The translations under genes were made by a program, and so were the position numbers. The notes below the pieces were generated by a model, which ran no database searches, was not told the DNA's origin, and worked only from the letters and a program-made list of their open reading frames with translations. From Vicinamibacterales bacterium (GTDB lineage: Bacteria > Acidobacteriota > Vicinamibacteria > Vicinamibacterales > UBA2999), in the NCBI GenBank assembly GCA_041394705.1, contig JAWKHS010000006.1, positions 1 through 64,000 of the forward strand: a stretch of DNA of 64,000 bases. The letters run 5' to 3'. Shown in pieces: positions 15,284 through 23,899 of the stretch; positions within the stretch are counted from its first letter, which is position 1, and every line of letters begins with the position of its first letter.

Positions 15284-17704
15284 ATGCAGGACCTGAAAAG
15301 CGCGCTTCGCGCGCTTCGCCGGAGGCCGGCACACGCCGCGCACGTCGTCGTGGCGCTGGCCCTCGGCATGGGCGCCTTCTCCGGCCTCGTCGCCTACCTG
15401 AGCTATTTCACGAGGCCCCTGATCGAGGCGCCGGACCCCGGCCGCCTCGCCTGGGTGTTCCGATCGACGCCGGACGACCCGCACGGCCAGCTGTCACAGC
15501 CGGACTTCTACGACCTCTCCGCCGCGCGCCCCGGCGCGCTGCGCCAGCTCGCCGGCTGGCGGGCATTCGGCGCCGCGGTGCGCGGTCCCGCGCGCACGGT
15601 ACACGGCTGGGGGCATGCCGTGAGCGGCGACTTCTTCGACCTGTTCGGTGCACGCCCGTCGCTGGGGCGGCTGCTCGCGCCCGCTGACGACCGTGCCGGC
15701 GCACCGCGCGTGCTCGTCGTGAGCCACCGCTTCTGGCGCACGCACCTCGGGGCCGATCCGCGGGCCATCGGCACGGACGTCGTGCTCGACGGCGGGCAGC
15801 GCTACACGCTGGTCGGCGTCACCGAACCCGGGTTCCAGGGGCCGGCCCTTGGCATGTCGCTCTACGTCCCACTCGCCACGGCGGACGGACTGCTGGCCGC
15901 GACGACGGACCGCGACGCGTCCACCGTGTCGGTGATGGCACGCCGGGCGCGGTCGACGACGCCGGGGGAAGCCGCCGGCGGCCTGGCTGGCGTCGCGCGG
16001 GGTCTCGATGCCACGCACCCGCTCGACGCCCCCAGGCGGTTCGATGCCGTGGCCGTTGCGGACTACAACGCCTGGCCCCCTGACGATCCCCTCGTGCGCG
16101 GGGCGCAGGCCCTGACGCTGGCCGTGACCTGCCTGCTCCTCCTGGCGTGCGCCAACATCGGCAACCTGCTGCTGGCGAGCGTGACGGCGCGTGAGCGCGA
16201 CTTCGCGGTGCAGGCGGCGCTCGGCGCCGGCCGGCCACGGCTCGTCCGCCAACTGTGCCTCGAGGGCCTCCTGCTGGCGATGGCGGGCGGCGTGCTGGGC
16301 CTGCCGCTGGTCCGACCCGTGCTCGCCGTCATCGAAGGCTACCTGCTCGACACGGTGCCCGTCGGGATGGGCGAATGGGCGCAGGACACCCACCTCGTGG
16401 TCGATCCCTGGTTCGTGGGCGGCGCGAGCCTCCTGATGATGGGCGCCGTGGCCGTCGTGACCACGGTGGCCCCGGCGTTCGCCCTGGGCCGGCGCGACCT
16501 GGTGGCGAGTCTGCGGGCCGATGCCGTCAGCGGCGTGGGCGGTCGGCTCATCGGTCGGCGCGTGATGGTCATCGGCCAGGTGGCGCTGTCGGTCGTGCTG
16601 CTGGTGGGCACCGGCCTCTTCCTGCAGACCCTCGAGGCCGCGCGCGGCGCGCCGCGGGGCTTCCAGACGGACGGCCGGACGCTGGCCACGGTGCACGTCC
16701 CCCCGGGCGCCGTCGACGGCGCCGGGCCCGCCGTGCTCTTCGGCCGCATCCTGGACGACGTGCGTGCCCTGCCGGGCGTGCACGCCGCGAGCCTCGTGTC
16801 GAGGGTCCCGGGCGGCGCGATGCCGATGGAACTGCGGGTTTCCGGGCCCGGCCGCGACGTGGTGCGCGTCACCTCGAACATCATCGCCAGCGGCTACTTC
16901 GACAGCCTGGGCATCGACCTCGCCGACGGGCGGGACTTCGACGCCCGGGATGGCGAGGACGGCGCGCCGAGAGTCGCGATCGTCACCGCGATGGCCGCCG
17001 CACGGCTGTGGCCGGGACAGGACGCCGTGGGACAGCGGCTGGACGTGCACACCACGCCGGAGGCGCCGCTGCAGGCGTACCAGGTCGTCGGCGTGGCGGC
17101 CGACAGCCTCACCGGGCCGCCGGCGCGGCCGTTCGAACCGCACGTCTATCTCTACTATCGACAGGCGGCGGCGCGGCGCCTCACGCTGGTCGTGTCGGCG
17201 GACGCGTCACTGCCGCAGCGGCTGCACGACCTGCTGCGCAGCCGCTACCCGGAGCTCGCGGTCCTCGACGTGCAGCCGTTCTCGGAGCAGTTCCGGCGCG
17301 GCGTGGCCGACCTGCGGCTGAACGCCGACGTCGCGAGCGGGCTCGGCGTGCTGGGCCTGCTCCTGGCCGTGCAGGGCCTCTTCAGCCTGATGAGCTACTC
17401 GGTGGCCCGCCGGGCGCGCGAGATCGGGCTGCGCAAGGCGCTCGGCGCGGATCGGGCGGCCGTGGGACGGCTGGTCTTGGCGGAGGCGAGCCGCCTGATC
17501 GCGGCCGGCCTCCTCATCGGCGGGATCGGGGCCGCCGCGTTCGCGCGCGTCCTCCAGACGCTGATCGCCGGGCTCGATGCCGGGCGCCCGGCCAGCCTCG
17601 CGGCGGCGCTCGCATCGATGACGCTCTTCGGGCTGCTGGCCGCGGCGGTGCCCGCCTGGCGCGCCGCCCGCGTGGATCCCGCGGCGTCGATGCGGAGCCT
17701 CTGA
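15284..17704 (+). CDS. ADOP-type FtsX/MacB-like ABC transporter permease 2
   Basis: An 806-residue permease without the long cytoplasmic prefix: it starts with the family's MQDLKSALRALRRRPA, followed by a membrane segment, a periplasmic domain (VSHRFWRTHLGADP; YTLVGVTEPGF), FtsX 1 near residues 270-420 (ALGAGRPRLVRQLCLEG), and FtsX 2 at the end (RKALGADRAAVGRLVL). Such proteins have no linked ATPase and no known substrate. I chose ATG 15284 because it begins the conserved sequence; GTG 15272, behind a GGGGG run, is an alternative. No PadR gene is adjacent, unlike modules 1 and 3. Confidence 0.87.
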   Translation: MQDLKSALRALRRRPAHAAHVVVALALGMGAFSGLVAYLSYFTRPLIEAPDPGRLAWVFRSTPDDPHGQLSQPDFYDLSAARPGALRQLAGWRAFGAAVRGPARTVHGWGHAVSGDFFDLFGARPSLGRLLAPADDRAGAPRVLVVSHRFWRTHLGADPRAIGTDVVLDGGQRYTLVGVTEPGFQGPALGMSLYVPLATADGLLAATTDRDASTVSVMARRARSTTPGEAAGGLAGVARGLDATHPLDAPRRFDAVAVADYNAWPPDDPLVRGAQALTLAVTCLLLLACANIGNLLLASVTARERDFAVQAALGAGRPRLVRQLCLEGLLLAMAGGVLGLPLVRPVLAVIEGYLLDTVPVGMGEWAQDTHLVVDPWFVGGASLLMMGAVAVVTTVAPAFALGRRDLVASLRADAVSGVGGRLIGRRVMVIGQVALSVVLLVGTGLFLQTLEAARGAPRGFQTDGRTLATVHVPPGAVDGAGPAVLFGRILDDVRALPGVHAASLVSRVPGGAMPMELRVSGPGRDVVRVTSNIIASGYFDSLGIDLADGRDFDARDGEDGAPRVAIVTAMAAARLWPGQDAVGQRLDVHTTPEAPLQAYQVVGVAADSLTGPPARPFEPHVYLYYRQAAARRLTLVVSADASLPQRLHDLLRSRYPELAVLDVQPFSEQFRRGVADLRLNADVASGLGVLGLLLAVQGLFSLMSYSVARRAREIGLRKALGADRAAVGRLVLAEASRLIAAGLLIGGIGAAAFARVLQTLIAGLDAGRPASLAAALASMTLFGLLAAAVPAWRAARVDPAASMRSL

Positions 17705-17738
17705 GCCTCCGGACGATCGGCGGGTCGCCGGGCTCGCC

Positions 17739-19352
17739 TCAGGCGCCTTCGGTCGTGGCGAACCTGTCCGCCGGTATCGACCCGGCCGCCCCGGGCGGAT
17801 GGTGCGACGTCCACCACTCGCGTGCGCGTTCGTTCGTCCAGGGTACGTCGAGCGGGCACTCCGCCAGCCGGCGTGAGAGCTCCATCGCGCTCTGCGGGCG
17901 TCTCGCGGGATCCTTGTCGAGGCAGGCCAGCACGATCGCGTCGAGCGCGGGCGGCACGTGGAGTTCCGTGCGCGCCGACGGCGGCACCGGCGGCGTCTGC
18001 ACGTGCTGCATCAGGACGTCGATGGCGCTCTTCCCCTCGAAGACGAACTGTCCAGTGAGCATCCAGTACGCCACGCAGCCCAGGGCGTACAGATCGGCGC
18101 GGCCGTCCACGCCCTCGTCGCCGCGCGCCTGCTCCGGGGGCATGAACGCCGGCGTGCCGCGCACGACCCCCGCCGCGCTGAGCGTCGTCTCGGCGGCCCC
18201 GCCGCCGGCCGACGTCTTCACCAGGCCGAAGTCGAGCACCTTCACGAAATCGAAGTCTCGTCCGTACCGGCAGAAGAACAGGTTCGCCGGCTTCACGTCC
18301 CGGTGCGTGAGCCCCGCCTCGTGCGCCTCGGCCAGCGAGTGGCACGCCTGGCGCAGTGCGGCGATGACGCGCTCGGCCGGCAGCGGGCCGAAGCGCCGTA
18401 CGAGGGTGTCGGCGTCGAGGCCGTCCAGCAGCTCCATGACGTAATAGAACTGGCCGCCGTCACTGACGCCGAAGTCGTAGAGCTGAATCGTGTGGGGAGA
18501 ACGGAGGGCCGCCGTGGCCTGTGCCTCCCGCTCGAAGCGCTGCAGCACGCCCGAGGTCTCCACCGAGCCCAGCGCCTCACCGACGCCGGCCTGAATCAGC
18601 TTGACCGCCGCCGGGCGCGCCAACAGGCGGTGCCGGGCCAGCCACACCTCGCCCATGCCGCCGGTGCCGATCCGGCGTTCAAGCGTGTAGCTGCCCATGC
18701 GCCGCGCCGCCGCGACCTCGATGCCCAGTCCGTAGAGCACCCGGGAACCGAAGTAGGCGAACACGACGGCGACGGTCGGGTTGAACAGGGTGAGCACGAA
18801 GTCATCGGCGGACGCCTCCACCCGTCCGGCGAGGACGAGGATCACCAAGCCAATCGGACGCGTCGCCGCGGACAGGATCGCCGCGAGCAGCGTCAGCCGC
18901 GGCGGGCAGGGCACGATCAGCGGGAAGAGGATGATGAGGGGCGTCACCCACGTCATCCGTGGCAGCGTGCCGTTGTCCTGGTACAGCGCCTCCGGATTGG
19001 CCATCGAGAGGATGAGGCACAGGAAGACCTCGAACCCGAGGGCGAGGTGGAGCAGCGTGCCGTCGCGGATGCGACTGCTCCCCGCCGCGCGCATCATCGA
19101 CAGCGCGCTCACCACCGTCAGGACGTTGTAGAGGAACGGAATCACCTCGGGCACGCTGCCCGACCCGGTGAGGAGCCGCATCAGGCCCTGCCCCACGGTC
19201 ATGACGAAGTCGGGCAGGGAGCCGACGAGCACGAGCAGCGCCATGATCCGCACGCGCTTGCGCGACTCCCGGAGGAGATCGCCCGGCAGGCCGAAGCCAC
19301 TCGGCGTGACGGGGCCCTGCCCGGGAACCTGGAACCGTGCGGGGCCGGTCAT
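17739..19352 (-). CDS. Membrane Ser/Thr protein kinase with N-terminal multi-pass domain
   Basis: A 537-residue Hanks-type kinase in unusual order: the first ~215 residues contain about five to six hydrophobic segments (from RIMALLVLVG near 36 to TVAVVFAYFG near 193), and the kinase domain fills the C-terminus. Motifs are intact: Gly loop GTGGMGEV (229-236), Lys251, HRDVKPAN (350-357), DFG (374-376) and GTPAFMPPEQA. Activation-loop Thr and Ser residues lie between DFG and the APE-like PPE. The N-terminal domain may sense a membrane signal. Start ATG 19352 lies six bases after a TAGGAT box. It is convergent with ADOP permease 2 and divergent from the DUF4440-like gene. Confidence 0.9.
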   Translation of the reverse strand: MTGPARFQVPGQGPVTPSGFGLPGDLLRESRKRVRIMALLVLVGSLPDFVMTVGQGLMRLLTGSGSVPEVIPFLYNVLTVVSALSMMRAAGSSRIRDGTLLHLALGFEVFLCLILSMANPEALYQDNGTLPRMTWVTPLIILFPLIVPCPPRLTLLAAILSAATRPIGLVILVLAGRVEASADDFVLTLFNPTVAVVFAYFGSRVLYGLGIEVAAARRMGSYTLERRIGTGGMGEVWLARHRLLARPAAVKLIQAGVGEALGSVETSGVLQRFEREAQATAALRSPHTIQLYDFGVSDGGQFYYVMELLDGLDADTLVRRFGPLPAERVIAALRQACHSLAEAHEAGLTHRDVKPANLFFCRYGRDFDFVKVLDFGLVKTSAGGGAAETTLSAAGVVRGTPAFMPPEQARGDEGVDGRADLYALGCVAYWMLTGQFVFEGKSAIDVLMQHVQTPPVPPSARTELHVPPALDAIVLACLDKDPARRPQSAMELSRRLAECPLDVPWTNERAREWWTSHHPPGAAGSIPADRFATTEGA

Positions 19353-19358
19353 CGGCGC

Positions 19359-19364
19359 ATCCTA
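19359..19364 (-). promoter_or_regulatory. Candidate -10 box (TAGGAT) of the kinase gene
   Basis: TAGGAT then six bases then ATG on the minus strand. It could be a -10 for a leaderless transcript; alternatively the AGGA inside it could serve as a ribosome binding site. Confidence 0.35.
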
Positions 19365-19601
19365 CCGGATGGCGTACGACGGCCGGACACCGGCCCGCTG
19401 GAACCGGCGCCCGGGAGCGCCTCGTCTGCCGCCTCACGGCGGTCGGCGCCGCGGGGATCGCCGCCGGATGCCGGGATGTCCATGTCTGGAGCCGCGCCGA
19501 CCCGACGGTGGCATGCGGTGCGCAGTCGTGGTGAGATTACGGAGGCGGCCGGCGACCCGTTCCGTGGCACGGAGGCCGGCCCTGAGACGACGAGTGGCCT
19601 G

Positions 19602-20498
19602 ATGTCGAACCCCAACGTGGACGCGAAGACTCCGCGACGGCACCGCCCCGCCATCGGCGCGCGCGCCGCGCTCGTGTGCCTCGTGCTCGCGTGGCCCGCC
19701 CTGGCGGGCGCGCAATCACCTGCGCCGTCGCCGCCCATCGTGGACCCGCCGGCGCTCACGTTGCCGCCGGAGCTCGATCGGGTGCTGCGCGACTACGAGC
19801 GTGCCTGGCGCGACGGCGACGGGGCGGCCATGGCGGCGCTGTTCCTGGAGGACGGCTTCGCCGTGCAGAGCGGCAGTCCTCTCGCACGCGGCCGGGAGGC
19901 GATCGCGAAGGGCCTCTCCCGCCCGGGCGGCACGCTGCAGCTGACGGCCTATGCGTTCGCCATCTCGGACACGACCGGCTACATCGTGGGCGGCTTCCGC
20001 TACCCGGACACGACCGGACCCGGCGGCCGCTTCGTCCTCGCCCTCCACCGCCGCCAGGACGGCTTCTGGCTGATCGCGGCCGATCTGGACAACACGGGTC
20101 CGCGGGCGACGCCCGTGCCCACCGTGGCCGCCGCGCCGGCCGATGACCGGGCCATGCTCGCGCGGCTCAACGACGACTACGTCAAGGCCGTACTCGCGTC
20201 GGACGGGGCCCGCTTCGAACAACTGTTGGCGAGCGAGTTCCGCAACACGAACCCGGACGGCACGATCCTGGATCGGGCCGCGTTCCTGGCGCAGGTGGCC
20301 AGGCCCTCGAATCTGAAGAGCCTGTCCGCCGAGGACGTCGAGATTCGCCTGTTCGGCGACACCGCGATCGTGCACGCGCGCACGGTCTACGAAACGAGCG
20401 ACGGCCGGTCGGGCAGCGGCCGCTACACGGACATCTGGCAGAAGCGCAACGGCGAATGGCGGGCCGTGGCCGCGCACGTCACCCGGCTCGTGCGCTGA
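19602..20498 (+). CDS. Secreted protein with two NTF2-like (DUF4440/SnoaL) domains
   Basis: A 298-residue protein with a signal peptide ending near LAGAQ (about residue 38) and two tandem NTF2-like folds: the first (about 55-160) has RVLRDYERAWRDGDGAAMAALF and ADLDNTG, the second (about 175-298) has LARLNDDYVKAVLASDGARFEQLL, TNPDGTILDR and a closing YTDIWQKRNGEWRAVAAH. In such domains the pocket binds small molecules, or the protein acts as an isomerase-like or scaffold domain. Catalytic residues are not obvious. A small lipoprotein gene follows four bases after the stop and is probably co-transcribed. Confidence 0.82.
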   Translation: MSNPNVDAKTPRRHRPAIGARAALVCLVLAWPALAGAQSPAPSPPIVDPPALTLPPELDRVLRDYERAWRDGDGAAMAALFLEDGFAVQSGSPLARGREAIAKGLSRPGGTLQLTAYAFAISDTTGYIVGGFRYPDTTGPGGRFVLALHRRQDGFWLIAADLDNTGPRATPVPTVAAAPADDRAMLARLNDDYVKAVLASDGARFEQLLASEFRNTNPDGTILDRAAFLAQVARPSNLKSLSAEDVEIRLFGDTAIVHARTVYETSDGRSGSGRYTDIWQKRNGEWRAVAAHVTRLVR

Positions 20499-20502
20499 CG
20501 GC

Positions 20503-20931
20503 ATGCGCATCGGGGGACGCGTCGCGACGGTGCTCGTGTGCGTGGCGGCGACGACGGCGGGCGGATGCGGCGGACCGCCGCCACGCGATGTGGCGCCGCC
20601 GGCGGTCGCCACGGCAATCGCCTGGCGCGAGGTGGGCAGCTGGTCGGGCCGCATCAACCGCCAGACCGAGTCGTTCGAGGTCTCGACCACGCCGATGCGC
20701 CTGCGCTGGCGAACCATGAACGAGGTCTCCCCGGGCGCCGGCCACCTCACCGTCACCCTGCACAGCGCCGTCTCGGGGCGCCTGCTCCAGACGATCGTCG
20801 ACGCCGGCGGTGTCGCGGAGGCGGCGGTCGACGTGGCGGACGAGCCCCACTGGGCCTACCTCGCCATCGCCGCCGACGGCATCGAGTACCAGATGACGCT
20901 CGAGCAGGCCTTCGCCGCCGAGCCGCGCTGA
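20503..20931 (+). CDS. Small lipoprotein, unknown function
   Basis: A 142-residue protein with a lipoprotein signal peptide; the lipobox TAGGC puts the lipidated Cys at residue 22. The rest is predicted beta-rich, with FEVSTTPMRLRWRT and GHLTVTLHSAVSGRLLQTI; this resembles small proteins that bind or shield polar ligands, but I recognise no family. It begins four bases after the DUF4440-like gene and is convergent with the VWA gene. Confidence 0.65.
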   Translation: MRIGGRVATVLVCVAATTAGGCGGPPPRDVAPPAVATAIAWREVGSWSGRINRQTESFEVSTTPMRLRWRTMNEVSPGAGHLTVTLHSAVSGRLLQTIVDAGGVAEAAVDVADEPHWAYLAIAADGIEYQMTLEQAFAAEPR

Positions 20932-20956
20932 CGCGGGTGGCGGCGGCGAGGGCCGC

Positions 20957-21892
20957 TCAGCCCCGCGTGCGTCGCGCGCGGACCGTCAGCCCCGAGCCGG
21001 TGACGCGCACGTCGATGTCGTGCGGGCGCCCGTCCCTGGACGGCGCCCGGTACCCGATCAGGTAGTACGTGCCCGCATCGCGCCACAGGCGGTCGATGGC
21101 CTTGTCGTAGGCGTTGGTGTTGGTCCACGCGAGGCCGCCGGTCTGGGCCGCGAAGCTCGTCGCGTAGTCCTGGGGACTGCCCGTGAACCCTCCGGGATCG
21201 ATCACGTACAGCGACGCGTTCGCCGCGCCCATCCGCTCCGTGGCCTCGCGCCACAGCGGGCTCAGGTCGGGATCGCGATCGGCGAAGGCGGAGGCGCGGT
21301 TCGGGTTGAAGATCCAGGCCGCGCCGATGATCACGAGCACCTTCCGGCGATGCGGCGACTCGGCGATCTGGCCGGCCAGGTCGGCGAGGGCGCGAAGCCC
21401 GTCGTCGGCGTTCCGCTCGGCCGAGTGCACGTCGCCGCTCGCCGAGAGCCCCACGCGCGCCACCGCCGCCTTGAGGACCGCGCGCGACGAGGTGTCGGCG
21501 GCGCGCCCGCCGGCCAGGGCGACGACGGCCATGCGATCGTCGGGGCCGAGACGATCGACGAGCGTGCCGGCGATGGCGCGAACGCGCCAGAACCGCTCGG
21601 GGGCGACGTTCACGTTGTCCATCACGACGACGACGAAGCGTCCGGACTCGGCGTCGCTCGCCCCGGGCGCCACGAAGGTCTCGATGGCCACCGGCTGGCC
21701 GTCCTCGCGCACCTCGAAGTCGCGCACGTCCAGCGTCGTCACGTCCCGCCCGGCCTTGTCGATCACCACGACGGGCACGACCACGAGGCCGGTGCCGCTG
21801 CGGAACGTCGGCTGCAGCTGCCCGCCGGCCTGAATCGTCGCGACGGCGATGGCCAGCCCGATGGCCGTGGACGGCAGGAGACGAGGTGTCAT
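20957..21892 (-). CDS. Secreted VWA-domain protein, acidobacterial VWFA-related type
   Basis: The 311-residue protein has a signal peptide, then an N-terminal strand block (VVVPVVVIDKAGRDVTTLDVRDFEVREDGQPV) typical of TIGR03436-like proteins, and a VWA domain with VVVVMDNVNV in place of the usual DxSxS MIDAS motif. The MIDAS is therefore partly degenerate. It ends with YYLIGYRAPSRDGRPHDIDV, the common C-terminal sandwich of this family. Function is unknown; proteins of this type are abundant in Acidobacteriota. Start 21892 is preferred over an ATG at 21949 because it gives a normal signal peptide and lies six bases after a TACGCT box. Confidence 0.82.
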   Translation of the reverse strand: MTPRLLPSTAIGLAIAVATIQAGGQLQPTFRSGTGLVVVPVVVIDKAGRDVTTLDVRDFEVREDGQPVAIETFVAPGASDAESGRFVVVVMDNVNVAPERFWRVRAIAGTLVDRLGPDDRMAVVALAGGRAADTSSRAVLKAAVARVGLSASGDVHSAERNADDGLRALADLAGQIAESPHRRKVLVIIGAAWIFNPNRASAFADRDPDLSPLWREATERMGAANASLYVIDPGGFTGSPQDYATSFAAQTGGLAWTNTNAYDKAIDRLWRDAGTYYLIGYRAPSRDGRPHDIDVRVTGSGLTVRARRTRG

Positions 21893-21898
21893 GGGGAG

Positions 21899-21904
21899 AG
21901 CGTA
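21899..21904 (-). promoter_or_regulatory. Candidate -10 box (TACGCT) for leaderless VWA gene mRNA
   Basis: Minus-strand TACGCT, six bases, then ATG at 21892; no ribosome binding site is present between. Confidence 0.35.
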
Positions 21905-21961
21905 GTCCAGAGACGGTGCCGGGGAACCGGCGAACGCCGGCGCCGTCATCGAGGTTCCCGC

Positions 21962-23746
21962 TCAGCGGGACAGCAGGTCCGGCAGCCGCGCCATGAAGGC
22001 GTGGACCTCGTCGATCTGTCCGCGCGTGGCGACGAAGTCGAATGCCGTCGGGCTGATCGACGAGGCGCGGCCGTCGAGAATCGCGGTCATGGCCGCGGGC
22101 ACGATTGGACACTCCTCGAGCAGGCCCTGCAGGCCAATCGACGCCGCGATGTCGAGTTCCGCCAGGACCTCGCTGGCCGGACGGGCCAGCCACGGCGTGC
22201 CCGCCTCGAGGCCGTCGGCGAGGCGGCGCCGGAGGGTGGCGAGGTCGCGCTGGAGGGCGGAGTCCGCCGGGCGCACGTCGGCCAGGATCGCGGCGAGCCG
22301 TGCCGCCACGGCCAGGCCGACCTCGTGGTGCAGCACCGACCAGCCCACTTCGAAGGCCGTCACGAGCGAGGGATGGCCCGGCTGCGCCCGCGAGGCGGCC
22401 GCGACATCGGCCCAGCGGCCGGGCCAGGACTCGAGACCCAGGTTGCAGACGCACGCCGCGGCGTCGGACGCCTCCTGCGGCGTGAAGGGCCGCGACTGGA
22501 CCGAGGCCCCGGCAAGCAGGATGTTCGCGAGGAACGCCAGCTCGCGGCCGAGCGCGAGATGCGCGGCGTCGTCCGTGTCGCGCGCGTGGGCCATCAGGCG
22601 CCGAAGGCGTGACAGGCGCGAGGCCGGAGGGCCCGGCTCGGCGGACTCGAGCAGCGCCCGCGGCCGCTCGGGCATCATGCCGGCCTCGGCCAGCAGGTCG
22701 GCGACCGCGTCGCCGAGGTCCGCGTCGCCCCTGCTGTCCTCCTGCCGATCCGTCGCCGATGGCACCGACGATGTCGGTGACGGGTCCGGCGGCGGGTCCG
22801 AGGTCGGATCCGGATCGGACGACGGCTCCGCCTCCATGGCCCGGAAGTACGCCGCCGCGATCGGATGGGCGCCGGACGTCCATGCGGCCGCTGGCGCCTC
22901 GCCGGCGATCGGCCGGCGCGCCATCCGCAGGAAGGCCCGCGCGTCAGCGGGTGTGGCGTAACCCTGCTGCGCCAGGCGCGCCTCCCTCAGGGCGCCGACG
23001 TCGTAGAGGTGCTGATTGGGCGCCCCGGCCAGATCGTCGAGGCCGTCCGCCTCGGGCCTCGAGTTGGAGAGCCGGCGGCAGCCCTGCATCAGCGCGTGGA
23101 ACGCGTCGCCGTGGTCGGTGTCGAGCGCGGCCAGGAGCGAGACGATCGCGTCCCACGCGTCCGCCCGCCTCGCGCGGACGAGGTACCCGCCCAGCTCGCA
23201 CTCGAGCGGCTCGCGGTCCCCCTCGTCAGCCGGCGTGGCGCCAGACCCGGCGTCGGCGTCCGTCGCCATGTCGGCGCCCGCCGCGTCCCCCTCGCGCATC
23301 GCCTCGTGGCGCGGCGCCCGCTCGTCGTCGCTCTGCGCGATGGGCTCGAAGATCCCCGGGTCGAACACGCGCACGTAGCGCGACAGGCCGGCGACGACGA
23401 GGGCGGCGTCCAGGCGGGCGACCGTGCGGGCGGCCAGGGCGGGCCCGGTGTCCACGAGCACCTCGATCCACTCGCCGAACCGGTCGACGTCGAACTGGTC
23501 GTCCCGGCCCGGCAAGGCACGACGCCAGAGGTCGAGGTCGAGCAGGGCCGTGAGCTGCGGCGGCGTGGTCGCGGCGACGAGCTCGCCGCAGGCCGCCAGT
23601 CCATGGTGCCGGATGATCCCGGCCAGCGCTTCAGGCGGGAGGGCCGGGACGACCCGCGACAGATCGGGCGAGTCGAGCAGGCGCGTGAGCGGATCGCCCG
23701 GCGGGGCGTCCCGGCAGGGCGTCGTGCGCGTCGCGGTTCGGGACAT
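21962..23746 (-). CDS. DUF6178-family protein
   Basis: A 594-residue, mostly helical, cytoplasmic protein with no signal peptide. The N-terminus DPLTRLLDSPDLSRVVPALPPEAL, then GELVAATTPPQLTALLDLDLW and DRFGEWIEVLVD match what I recall of DUF6178 proteins, which have no known function. Residues about 310-360 form an acidic Asp/Pro/Ser-rich linker between N-terminal and C-terminal helical blocks. A TAGCAT box lies nine bases before the ATG. It is upstream of the VWA gene on the same strand with about 70 bp between. The family name is from memory and would need a profile search. Confidence 0.68.
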   Translation of the reverse strand: MSRTATRTTPCRDAPPGDPLTRLLDSPDLSRVVPALPPEALAGIIRHHGLAACGELVAATTPPQLTALLDLDLWRRALPGRDDQFDVDRFGEWIEVLVDTGPALAARTVARLDAALVVAGLSRYVRVFDPGIFEPIAQSDDERAPRHEAMREGDAAGADMATDADAGSGATPADEGDREPLECELGGYLVRARRADAWDAIVSLLAALDTDHGDAFHALMQGCRRLSNSRPEADGLDDLAGAPNQHLYDVGALREARLAQQGYATPADARAFLRMARRPIAGEAPAAAWTSGAHPIAAAYFRAMEAEPSSDPDPTSDPPPDPSPTSSVPSATDRQEDSRGDADLGDAVADLLAEAGMMPERPRALLESAEPGPPASRLSRLRRLMAHARDTDDAAHLALGRELAFLANILLAGASVQSRPFTPQEASDAAACVCNLGLESWPGRWADVAAASRAQPGHPSLVTAFEVGWSVLHHEVGLAVAARLAAILADVRPADSALQRDLATLRRRLADGLEAGTPWLARPASEVLAELDIAASIGLQGLLEECPIVPAAMTAILDGRASSISPTAFDFVATRGQIDEVHAFMARLPDLLSR

Positions 23747-23899
23747 GGGCCGCCGATGCTACAGGGCCGTCGTCCCCACGAACAGTCTTGAAGATCGTGC
23801 GCGCGGGCGCGATACTGTCAGTGGGAGGGACGGTCCTCGTCCTCCGTGCCGCACGCCGACTGGCACGCCCCCCGAACCCCTCGGTTCTCGCGTCTCGCG

